Shown here: in pieces, positions 7,030 to 13,950 of the stretch
Numbering within the stretch: the stretch's first letter is position 1
Layout of the letters: the number at the start of each line of letters is the position of its first letter
Source of the DNA: Lachnoclostridium sp. UBA3320
GTDB taxonomy: Bacteria > Bacillota > Clostridia > Lachnospirales > Lachnospiraceae
Direction of reading: 5' to 3'
DNA: 14,305 nt
Assembly: GCA_002361175.1 (NCBI GenBank)
Contig: DESG01000016.1
Span: 79,679 to 93,983 of the forward strand
Notes under the pieces: generated by a model
Databases searched by the model: none
What the model saw: only the letters and a program-made list of their open reading frames with translations
Told to the model about the DNA's origin: nothing
Made by a program: the position numbers and the translations under genes

Positions 7030-7060
7030 CTGGTTTACACTACTTTTTATGGGGGTTTTT

Positions 7061-8173
7061 ATGAAGGAACGGATTGCATACGTTGATGCAGCAAAAGGGC
7101 TTAGTATACTTATGATTGCACTTGGACATATCACAAAGATTGGCAACCCAGTAGACTGTTGGATGTCTTCTTTTAAAGTGTCAATATTTTATATAATTTC
7201 TGGTTTTTTGATGTGTTATACTGGTTCAATCAGAAAAAAGACTTTTAAAGAATTTATGTTAAAAATTTTAAAAAGCCTTGGAATACCCTATTTATCTTTC
7301 AGCATAATAGGTATACTGTTTAAAACTTTATGTGTCTGCCTTAAACATAAACCTTTTGAAATGGTATATGAAACCTTTGAAGGGTATATTTATGACAGCA
7401 TTTTTTTAAAAGGGATAAATTCAATGTGGTTTATACCAACGTTGTTTATAGGTGAGATAATATTTTATTGGATTAAAAGAAGCCCTAAAGTAGTAAAATT
7501 TCTGTATGCAGTTGCAGGACTATTTTCAATAAAGCTTGCACATATAATAACAGCGGCATTTTCATCAGGTGGGATATTTGAACTTTCGCCAGGAAATATT
7601 TATGACAATATTATAAGATTCACTAATGCAGTATGCAAAGGTTTTTCAGCAGCGTGGTTTTTAGGTGCGGGATATATTATTTACCTTTATTATAAGAAAA
7701 TAAAAGATATGCGTATAAAACTTGCAGTGGGTACAGTAATGTCAATAATAAACATAATTCTTTCACAGATAAATATAGGAGTAGACTTTAACCAAATGGC
7801 TGAAGGCAAATATCCATATATGTTTTATATATGTGGTATAATAGGCTCTGTTGGAGCAATTATGCTGCTTGATGTAATATCGTCATATGTTAGATTGACT
7901 TTTCTTGATTACTGGGGCAAGAATTCAATGATTATGATGTGTACACATACGCTGCTTGGTGTAAGAACTATAGCATATGAAGGATGGAAAAAGGTGGCAT
8001 TTATACCAGAGACAGGTGATTTTGAATATATTTTTGAATGTCTTATAGTGCTTGCAATACTGCTTATGATAGAGTATAGTATAATAGAAATAATCAATAC
8101 ATGGTTTCCGTTCCTTATCGGTAAAAATCGAATCTATCATGAACCAATTATTCAAAAGAAAGGAGTACAATAA
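7061..8173 (+). CDS. Acyltransferase-3 family membrane protein
   Basis: This integral membrane protein of about 370 residues has roughly ten hydrophobic segments. Its N-terminal signature RIAYVDAAKGLSILMIALGHI contains D9 and H23, residues typical of the Acyltransferase_3 family. Members move acetyl or other acyl groups onto sugars of surface polysaccharides, teichoic acids or peptidoglycan. Other family-like stretches are FKVSIFYIISGFLM, NSMWFIPTLFIGEII and a late FLDYWGKNSMIMMCTHTLL. The substrate is not determined. I chose the ATG at 7061 because GGGGG (7051-7055) is 5 bases upstream; the in-frame ATG at 7049 has no ribosome binding site. No clear promoter was found, so read-through from groL is possible. 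It is coupled to the next gene by a TAATG overlap at its end. Confidence 0.85.
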   Translation: MKERIAYVDAAKGLSILMIALGHITKIGNPVDCWMSSFKVSIFYIISGFLMCYTGSIRKKTFKEFMLKILKSLGIPYLSFSIIGILFKTLCVCLKHKPFEMVYETFEGYIYDSIFLKGINSMWFIPTLFIGEIIFYWIKRSPKVVKFLYAVAGLFSIKLAHIITAAFSSGGIFELSPGNIYDNIIRFTNAVCKGFSAAWFLGAGYIIYLYYKKIKDMRIKLAVGTVMSIINIILSQINIGVDFNQMAEGKYPYMFYICGIIGSVGAIMLLDVISSYVRLTFLDYWGKNSMIMMCTHTLLGVRTIAYEGWKKVAFIPETGDFEYIFECLIVLAILLMIEYSIIEIINTWFPFLIGKNRIYHEPIIQKKGVQ

Positions 8174-8670
8174 TGGAAGAATTGTATTCAGAAACGTATT
8201 TAAAAGCAAAGCCATCATCCAAACGTGTACTTGCAAGGACAGGTCTTATATTTTGCTGCATTTTCTTAGCTCTTGTTGCATTATTTATATTGAGAAGCAG
8301 TTTAATAATAGGTTTTGTTGTAATAGCTGACGCTTTAATTATATATTTTATGCCGTCAAAAGATATTGCATATGAATATGTATTTGTTGATGGACAGATT
8401 GATTTTGATTGTATAATAGGAGGCAACAAGCGTAAAAATAAAAAAAGGACAGACCTTGAAAAAATTGATTTAGTAGCTCCAGAAAATTCACCATCTTTAA
8501 ACCCATACCAGAACTTGCCTCTATTTGATTATTCATCTGGAAACAGTGCTGATAAACATTTTATAGCAATTTCACGTACTGATAAAGGCAATGAAAGAAT
8601 TAAATTTACCCCAGATGAAAAGCTTATTGAGAATATGAAATTTAAAGGCAGAAGTAAAATTCAGTGTTGA
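8173..8670 (+). CDS. Small two-TM membrane protein, possibly DUF6106 type
   Basis: This 165-residue protein has two adjacent hydrophobic segments (about residues 21-41 and 43-61) followed by a soluble, polar C-terminal region of about 100 residues. That region is basic around GGNKRKNKKRTDLEK. The general form, with an N-terminal MEELYSETYLKAKPS and a hydrophobic pair, resembles the DUF6106 family of Lachnospiraceae, though this is from memory and unchecked. The function is unknown. The ATG overlaps the stop codon of the acyltransferase gene by one base (TAATG), and AAAGGAG (8159-8165) lies 7 bases before it, so translation is probably coupled. Its own stop codon TGA is inside the -35 box of the guaB promoter. 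Confidence 0.75.
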   Translation: MEELYSETYLKAKPSSKRVLARTGLIFCCIFLALVALFILRSSLIIGFVVIADALIIYFMPSKDIAYEYVFVDGQIDFDCIIGGNKRKNKKRTDLEKIDLVAPENSPSLNPYQNLPLFDYSSGNSADKHFIAISRTDKGNERIKFTPDEKLIENMKFKGRSKIQC

Positions 8671-8696
8671 CAATTTAAGCTATGGTAGTGTATACT
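8667..8696 (+). promoter_or_regulatory. Strong promoter of the guaB operon
   Basis: A perfect -35 TTGACA (8667-8672) and TATACT (8691-8696) are separated by 18 bp. Transcription should start near 8703, giving a leader of about 145 nt. The -35 box contains the TGA stop codon (8668-8670) of the upstream gene. Confidence 0.82.
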
Positions 8697-8720
8697 AAAC
8701 CAATATATCAGTTACCAATG

Positions 8721-8773
8721 CACGCAGGGGCTTTTTGATGGCAGAAGTGTTATCATATGCTGTTTCCTGCGTG
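8721..8773 (+). ncRNA. Nested stem-loop in the guaB mRNA leader
   Basis: CACGCAGG (8721-8728) pairs perfectly with CCTGCGTG (8766-8773). Inside it, TGATGGCA (8736-8743) pairs with TGTTATCA (8748-8755) through six Watson-Crick and two G-U pairs around the loop GAAG. The result is a two-tier structure joined by unpaired GGCTTTTT and TATGCTGTTT. It is in the 5' untranslated region of guaB, downstream of a strong promoter. It does not match the purine riboswitch, the pfl/ZTP motif or the T-box as far as I can judge by eye. Only weak T's follow, so it is not a normal terminator. Confidence 0.55.
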
Positions 8774-8794
8774 TTTACTTACATACAAAAATGA
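8738..8794 (+). CDS. Possible leader peptide ORF upstream of guaB, 18 codons
   Basis: The ATG at 8738 opens the frame MAEVLSYAVSCVFTYIQK, ending in TGA at 8792-8794. CAGGGG (8725-8730) lies 7 bases before the ATG, spacing like that of real genes in this window. The peptide is hydrophobic over about residues 4-16. Its ribosome binding site is partly inside the outer stem (8721-8728), and its start codon is inside the inner hairpin (8736-8755), so its translation and the RNA fold would affect each other. Two further mini-frames touch it. MHAGAF ends at its start (TGATG at 8736-8740) and has no ribosome binding site. MMPESKVNSITNQ begins at 8791, overlaps its stop (ATGA), and ends at 8832 next to the guaB ribosome binding site. 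Whether any of them is translated is unproven. Confidence 0.4.
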   Translation: MAEVLSYAVSCVFTYIQK

Positions 8795-8821
8795 TGCCAG
8801 AGTCAAAAGTAAATAGCATCA
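8774..8821 (+). promoter_or_regulatory. Overlapping helices in the guaB leader
   Basis: TTTACTT (8774-8780) can pair with AAGTAAA (8807-8813), and TGATGC (8792-8797) with GCATCA (8816-8821). The second helix encloses the 3' half of the first, so they either form a pseudoknot or exclude each other. The element ends 10 bases before the guaB ribosome binding site (8832-8838). In addition, CATCA (8817-8821) could pair with TGATG (8736-8740) of the upstream hairpin, offering an alternative fold. The functional meaning is inferred. Confidence 0.4.
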
Positions 8822-8847
8822 CAAATCAATGAAGGGAGATAATTGAA

Positions 8848-10305
8848 ATGGGTAAGATTATCGGTGAAGGAATTACATTTGATGACGTATTATTGGTTCC
8901 ACAGTATTCAGAGGTTATACCTGGTCAGGTTTCTTTAGAGACTAACCTGACAAAGACTATCAAGCTTAATATTCCAATGATGAGTGCTGGCATGGATACA
9001 GTAACAGAGAACCGTATGGCGATTGCCATGGCGAGGCAGGGTGGTATAGGAATCATTCACAAAAATATGTCCATTGAGGCACAGGCTGACGAGGTAGATA
9101 AAGTTAAACGTTCAGAAAATGGTGTAATTTCAGACCCATTTTATTTATCTCCAGAGCATACGCTTGAAGACGCCAATAACCTTATGGCAAAGTTTAGGAT
9201 TTCAGGTGTTCCAATAACTGAGGGAAAGAAACTTGTCGGCATTATAACAAATCGTGATTTAAAATTTGAGACAGACTTTACAAAGCCAATAAAAGAATCT
9301 ATGACTTCTGAGGGGCTTATTACTGCAAAGCAGGATATTACGCTTGAAGAAGCAAAGCAGATACTTGCAAAGTCAAGAAAAGAAAAGCTGCCATTAGTAG
9401 ACGATGAAGGCAATCTTAAAGGGCTTATTACAATTAAAGATATTGAAAAACAAATTAAATATCCACTTGCAGCAAAAGATTCACAGGGCAGACTGTTATG
9501 TGGCGCTGGTGTGGGTGTAACGGCAAATATTCTTGAACGTGTAGATGCTCTTGTTAAAAAGCATGTAGATTGTATTGTAATAGACACTGCACATGGACAC
9601 AGTGCCAATGTAATTAAAGTAGTGAAGATGGTGCGTGATGCATATCCTGACCTCCAGATTATTGCTGGCAATGTTGCAACGGCTGCTGCCACCAAAGACC
9701 TTATAGAGGCTGGAGTAGACTGCGTAAAAGTAGGTATAGGACCAGGTTCAATCTGTACAACACGTGTTGTAGCTGGTATAGGTGTTCCACAGATTACAGC
9801 TATTATGAATTGCTACGAAACAGCGAAAAAATATGGTATACCAATTATAGCAGATGGAGGAATTAAGTACTCAGGTGATATGACCAAAGCAATCGCTGCT
9901 GGTGCAAGTGTCTGTATGATGGGAAGTATATTTGCAGGATGTGATGAAAGCCCAGGAACATTTGAGCTATTCCAAGGACGTAAGTATAAAGTTTACCGTG
10001 GCATGGGTTCAATAGCTGCTATGGAGAATGGAAGTAAAGACCGCTATTTCCAAGAAAATGCAAAGAAACTCGTGCCAGAAGGTGTTGAAGGACGTGTTGC
10101 TTATAAAGGCACTGTAGAAGATACAGTATTCCAGTTGATAGGAGGAATTCGTTCAGGCATGGGTTATTGTGGGGCAGCTAATATAAAGGCTCTTCAAGAA
10201 ACAGGACAGTTTGTAAAGATATCTGCTGCTTCACTTAAAGAAAGCCATCCTCATGATATCCATATCACTAAAGAAGCTCCTAACTACAGTGTAGCAGATG
10301 ATTAA
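8848..10305 (+). CDS. guaB: IMP dehydrogenase
   Basis: IMP dehydrogenase oxidises IMP to XMP with NAD+, the committed step to GMP in the cytoplasm. The 485 residues form a (beta/alpha)8 barrel interrupted by a pair of CBS domains at about residues 95-205 (ESMTSEGLITAKQD, KLPLVDDEGNLKGLIT). The active-site loop GPGSICTTR contains the nucleophile C303. IADGGIKYSGD binds the IMP phosphate, and the mobile flap AMENGSKDRYFQENAKK holds the catalytic R399-Y400 pair. The N-terminus FDDVLLVPQYSEV is typical. AAGGGAG (8832-8838) lies 9 bases before the ATG. Expression is probably controlled through its strong promoter and structured leader. Its last codons overlap the start of the amidase gene. Confidence 0.98.
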   Translation: MGKIIGEGITFDDVLLVPQYSEVIPGQVSLETNLTKTIKLNIPMMSAGMDTVTENRMAIAMARQGGIGIIHKNMSIEAQADEVDKVKRSENGVISDPFYLSPEHTLEDANNLMAKFRISGVPITEGKKLVGIITNRDLKFETDFTKPIKESMTSEGLITAKQDITLEEAKQILAKSRKEKLPLVDDEGNLKGLITIKDIEKQIKYPLAAKDSQGRLLCGAGVGVTANILERVDALVKKHVDCIVIDTAHGHSANVIKVVKMVRDAYPDLQIIAGNVATAAATKDLIEAGVDCVKVGIGPGSICTTRVVAGIGVPQITAIMNCYETAKKYGIPIIADGGIKYSGDMTKAIAAGASVCMMGSIFAGCDESPGTFELFQGRKYKVYRGMGSIAAMENGSKDRYFQENAKKLVPEGVEGRVAYKGTVEDTVFQLIGGIRSGMGYCGAANIKALQETGQFVKISAASLKESHPHDIHITKEAPNYSVADD

Positions 10306-10987
10306 CAAAAATAGGCTACAAAAGATTATAATACTTGTATCTGCATTTTTTGTAGCCTTTATGGCAGTTTTAAGCATAGTTATAAAGATTATGACAGGTT
10401 TAAATGGCAGCAGAAATGAGGACAATATAAAAAGACTAGACTATGCACTATATGATATTGACAGTCCACCAGTTCAGGAGATGCTTTTGACACAAAATGT
10501 CAATTCAAGACCTGGTATAGAAATTGGCAATATTAATGGAGTAGTTATACATTATACCGCAAATCCTGGAACTGATGCAGAGGCTAATAGAAATTATTTT
10601 GAAAGCAGGAAAGACGAGCCAGACACTTATGCCAACAAAGTAAGCAGCCACTATATTATAGGGCTTGACGGTACGATTATTCAGTGTATACCATTAAATG
10701 AGCTTGCTTATGCGTCTAATAACAGAAATTCAGATACTATTTCCATAGAATGCTGCCATCCTGGAAAAAAAGGAAAATTTTCAACAGATACATATAAATC
10801 GCTTGTCCATCTTACAGCATGGTTGTGTGTCAAATATGGACTGGATAAAGATTCAATTATACGTCATTATGATATAACTGGAAAGATGTGTCCACTTTAC
10901 TATGTAAATAATGAAAAAGCATGGAACAAATTAAAGAATGATATCTGGGACTATGTTTTAAGTCATAAAAAGGCAGATGGTAATTAG
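10298..10987 (+). CDS. Membrane-anchored N-acetylmuramoyl-L-alanine amidase (Amidase_2)
   Basis: This 229-residue enzyme probably cuts the bond between N-acetylmuramic acid and L-alanine in peptidoglycan. Residues 8-32 form a single N-terminal membrane segment without an obvious cleavage site, so the catalytic part should face outwards while tethered. The Amidase_2 fold is clear. VVIHYTA gives zinc ligand H85, RHYDITGKMCP gives H190 and C198, and SSHYIIGLDGTIIQCIP and ISIECC are the usual core strands. H/H/C ligation is as in T7 lysozyme-type amidases. The ATG at 10298 overlaps the end of guaB by 8 bases and has no clear ribosome binding site, so its translation is probably coupled to guaB. 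The pairing with a nucleotide gene is unexpected. Confidence 0.88.
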   Translation: MINKNRLQKIIILVSAFFVAFMAVLSIVIKIMTGLNGSRNEDNIKRLDYALYDIDSPPVQEMLLTQNVNSRPGIEIGNINGVVIHYTANPGTDAEANRNYFESRKDEPDTYANKVSSHYIIGLDGTIIQCIPLNELAYASNNRNSDTISIECCHPGKKGKFSTDTYKSLVHLTAWLCVKYGLDKDSIIRHYDITGKMCPLYYVNNEKAWNKLKNDIWDYVLSHKKADGN

Positions 10988-11024
10988 ATAAGGAAATTAT
11001 AAAAGAAAAAGGATGAGAAAAGCT

Positions 11025-13424
11025 ATGTTAAAGAAAATAAACAAAACAGATGTTATGCTTTATCTGTTATCTTTCTGCATTCCAGCAGCAATATTTTTAA
11101 CTATTATGTATAAGCTTGGGTTTTACCCATTTGGGGATAAATCACTGCTTATTATGGATATGAAAGACGAATATCTGGGATTTTATTCTTCTCTTAGAAA
11201 TATTGTTTCATCAGATAATTCTCTCTTTTTCTTATGGTCACGCTCAATGGGTGGTAATTACTTAGGACTACTTGCCTTTTATATGGCAAGTCCTTTGACT
11301 TTTATCACTATTTTTTTTTCAATTAAAAATTTAACTATGGGTATACTTGTACTTACAGTAACTAAACTTGGACTGTGTGGGTTTAGCTTTTCTGTATTTG
11401 CCAATTATTTGTGGAAAAAACGTTGTCAAGGCACAGGCTTTGTTATGCTGATTTTTTCAACAAGCTATGCATTGATTTCATATAATATGGTATACTCTCT
11501 TTGTCCTATGTGGATGGACGGAGTAATCTTTCTTCCATTAATTATTCTTGGCATAGAAAAGATATTACATGGCAAAAAAGGACTTTTTTACTGTACAATG
11601 CTTGTTGCCCTTTTTATTTGTAATTATTATACAGGTTATATGGTAGGAATTTTTGCTGCCCTGTACTTTATATATCGCATTATTTGCAGACTTTCCAAGG
11701 AAACACTAAAAGAGCTACTGCATAATACACTACATTTTACAATATCATCTTTACTTGCAATACTGCTTTCAACACCAATAGTTATTCCTGTGTTAAAAGA
11801 TTTGCTTGATGGTAAACTTGCAAGCCAGTCATATATTCCAGATAGTGTTACCAATTTTGAGAAACTTTCAGATTTATTTGGTAAATTTTTAAATGGTGTA
11901 TACGACAGCATTACAAACAGTGGACTGCCAGCCATTTATTGTGGATATTTGGCACTTATTTTTGCTGTTATATTCTTTATATTGCCAAAAATATCAATAC
12001 GTGAAAAAATCGGTGCAACTATTCTTATCATGATTTTCTGGCTTAGTTTTTACTATATAAAACTTGATATGGTATGGCACGGATTTCAATATCCAAATTG
12101 GTTTCCATATCGGTATGCATTCCTTTTTAGTTTTATAATACTGTATATGGCGGTTTGTGCTGTGTGTTGTATTGTATCTAATGCAAAAATTAATAAATTT
12201 TTTGTACAAAAAAGCATACCTACTTATACAATATATATCGCACTAGTAGTTATTCTAGTAGCAAACGCTTATGATATGGAACACAATGGGAAAGCACTTA
12301 TCACAGGGTTAGATAACGAATTTGCATATAGTACAGTAGAAGAATACGAGACTTTTTTGGAAAAGACAGAGCCACTTGTAAGAAGTATTCAAGCAAAAGA
12401 TAATGGTTTTTATCGCATTAATCAAGGATATGAGTACTCTAAAAACGATGCTATGTTACTTGGTTACAATGGCATGACACACTATTCATCTACTTTTAAC
12501 TATGCAATAAATACTTTGACATCAAAACTTGGAATTGCACAGGCATATATCTGGAACTCAGGATATGGCTCAAACCAATTACTAGACAGCCTTTTTGCAG
12601 TAAAATATATTCTTGCTGATAAAAACGTGCCTCCAGCTTATACAAAAATAGAAGATACAGTACATGGTTCAGCTTCTTATATTAATAATACAGCATTGTC
12701 CATTGCCTACAGTGCACCAGTTATAAACCTAGAGCCTGATATTGATACAGGAAATGTCTACAATAACCAGAACAACTTTATAAATGCAATAACTAATCAA
12801 ACAACCGCTTATTACACAGAAATTCCTTATCAGACAAGCCAACAGGACAACAACTGGTACTTGACATTTACTGCAAACTCAGACAATCCAGTTTATATTT
12901 ATATGTCTTCACCAGAAGCTTACTGGGCAAATGTCTATGTAAACGAAAATTTTATAGGCAACTATTTTACATCTGAAACAAAGTGCTCACTATATCTTGG
13001 AACATTTACACAGGGTGAAACAGTTACAGTAAGAGTAGAATCAAACCAGACTTTTAGCCTTAATATGGTAAATATTGCAGAACTTTCCACATCTCTATTG
13101 GAAACTAGTCTTTTAGACTTACAAAAAAATGGTATGAATATAGAAAAGCACAAGTCTGGTAAACTCTATGGTACTATAAACGTAGGAGAAGGAGAGAAAA
13201 TTATAACTTCAATTCCTTATAGTGAAGGCTGGACTGTAAAAATTGATGGGAAAAAAATTACGCCACAAGTTTTTGCTGGTACATTTATAGCACTTGAAAC
13301 ATCACCAGGAGAACACACAATATCATTTTCGTATATGTCACCTGGATTTACTACGGGCTGCATAATATTTATAGTTGCTCTAATGCTTTGTATAATTTAT
13401 TGGAGATGCGAAAGAAAAGTGTAA
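11025..13424 (+). CDS. YfhO family multi-pass membrane protein
   Basis: This protein of about 799 residues matches the YfhO family (GT-C fold membrane proteins). In Bacillus subtilis YfhO takes part in glycosylating lipoteichoic acid together with CsbB (established knowledge; role here inferred). About a dozen membrane segments fill residues 9 to about 410. The first outer loop LLIMDMKDEYLGFYSSL carries D45 and D48 in the place of the family's catalytic acid. Residues about 415-765 form a large extracellular, beta-rich region. It ends with the characteristic PYSEGWTVKIDGKKI and SPGEHTISFSYMSPG, before a last membrane segment and a basic tail (RCERKV). I prefer the ATG at 11025, because AGGATG (11010-11015) is 9 bases upstream. 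The in-frame ATG at 11013 adds four residues but lies inside that site. It follows the amidase closely with no terminator between. Confidence 0.87.
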   Translation: MLKKINKTDVMLYLLSFCIPAAIFLTIMYKLGFYPFGDKSLLIMDMKDEYLGFYSSLRNIVSSDNSLFFLWSRSMGGNYLGLLAFYMASPLTFITIFFSIKNLTMGILVLTVTKLGLCGFSFSVFANYLWKKRCQGTGFVMLIFSTSYALISYNMVYSLCPMWMDGVIFLPLIILGIEKILHGKKGLFYCTMLVALFICNYYTGYMVGIFAALYFIYRIICRLSKETLKELLHNTLHFTISSLLAILLSTPIVIPVLKDLLDGKLASQSYIPDSVTNFEKLSDLFGKFLNGVYDSITNSGLPAIYCGYLALIFAVIFFILPKISIREKIGATILIMIFWLSFYYIKLDMVWHGFQYPNWFPYRYAFLFSFIILYMAVCAVCCIVSNAKINKFFVQKSIPTYTIYIALVVILVANAYDMEHNGKALITGLDNEFAYSTVEEYETFLEKTEPLVRSIQAKDNGFYRINQGYEYSKNDAMLLGYNGMTHYSSTFNYAINTLTSKLGIAQAYIWNSGYGSNQLLDSLFAVKYILADKNVPPAYTKIEDTVHGSASYINNTALSIAYSAPVINLEPDIDTGNVYNNQNNFINAITNQTTAYYTEIPYQTSQQDNNWYLTFTANSDNPVYIYMSSPEAYWANVYVNENFIGNYFTSETKCSLYLGTFTQGETVTVRVESNQTFSLNMVNIAELSTSLLETSLLDLQKNGMNIEKHKSGKLYGTINVGEGEKIITSIPYSEGWTVKIDGKKITPQVFAGTFIALETSPGEHTISFSYMSPGFTTGCIIFIVALMLCIIYWRCERKV

Positions 13425-13455
13425 AAAATTTGGAAACTTATTGGAGGTATACAAA

Positions 13456-13938
13456 GTGAAAAAACAACAATATCTTAAATGGGACGAATATTTTATAGGA
13501 ATTGCACTTCTTTCTGCCAAACGCAGTAAAGACCCTCATACAAGTGTAGGTGCGTGTATAGTCAGTGAAAATAATAAGATACTTTCTGTAGGCTACAATG
13601 GTATGCCTACTGGGTGTTCTGACGATGAATATCCTTGGAAACGCAGTGCTGATAGTCCACTTGATGAAAAATACCTGTATGTATGCCATGCTGAATTAAA
13701 TGCAATTTTAAATTATACAGGCACAGATATGCGTAATGCCAAAATATACACTACACTTTTTCCATGTAATGAATGTACCAAAGCCATTATTCAGTCAGGC
13801 ATACACGAAGTAATATATCTTTCTGATAAATATTCAGACACACCATCAGTAATTGCCGCTAAACGTATGATGAAATCCGCTGGTGTTTCATTCAGACAAT
13901 ATAAATCTATTAACAGGGATATTGTCTTAAAATTATAA
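13456..13938 (+). CDS. dCMP deaminase (ComEB-like)
   Basis: This enzyme deaminates dCMP to dUMP, feeding thymidylate synthesis in the cytoplasm. The 160-residue protein carries the zinc deaminase signature: CHAELNAIL, with H78 as zinc ligand and E80 as the catalytic proton carrier, and PCNECTKAI, with C104 and C107 as the other ligands. SKDPHTSVGACIV and VGYNGMPTG near the N-terminus are typical of dCMP deaminases. The length fits the family. The start is the GTG at 13456, placed 8 bases after TTGGAGG (13441-13447). A TTG at 13441 in the same frame is part of that site and is rejected. It lies 31 bases after the YfhO gene, so it is probably the last gene of the guaB transcription unit. It converges with the LRR gene on the other strand, 9 bases away. 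Confidence 0.94.
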   Translation: MKKQQYLKWDEYFIGIALLSAKRSKDPHTSVGACIVSENNKILSVGYNGMPTGCSDDEYPWKRSADSPLDEKYLYVCHAELNAILNYTGTDMRNAKIYTTLFPCNECTKAIIQSGIHEVIYLSDKYSDTPSVIAAKRMMKSAGVSFRQYKSINRDIVLKL

Positions 13939-13950
13939 GTTATAATTTTA
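13928..13950. repeat. Perfect palindrome covering both convergent stop codons
   Basis: TAAAATTATAA (13928-13938) is the exact reverse complement of TTATAATTTTA (13940-13950) around a single G. The left arm ends with the deaminase stop codon and the right arm ends with the stop codon of the minus-strand LRR gene. It contains only A and T in its arms, so as an RNA hairpin it would be weak. It may act as a poor bidirectional terminator. Confidence 0.5.

Noticed and set aside
7049..7060. Upstream ATG of the acyltransferase gene
   Set aside because: No ribosome binding site precedes it, while the GGGGG after it fits the ATG at 7061.
8703..8847. Known purine, pfl/ZTP or c-di-GMP riboswitch in the guaB leader
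   Set aside because: The conserved core sequences I know for these classes are not present. A proper covariance search was not possible here.
9141..9695. Minus-strand open frame opposite guaB
   Set aside because: It is a shadow of the guaB reading frame with no start signals and no recognisable product.
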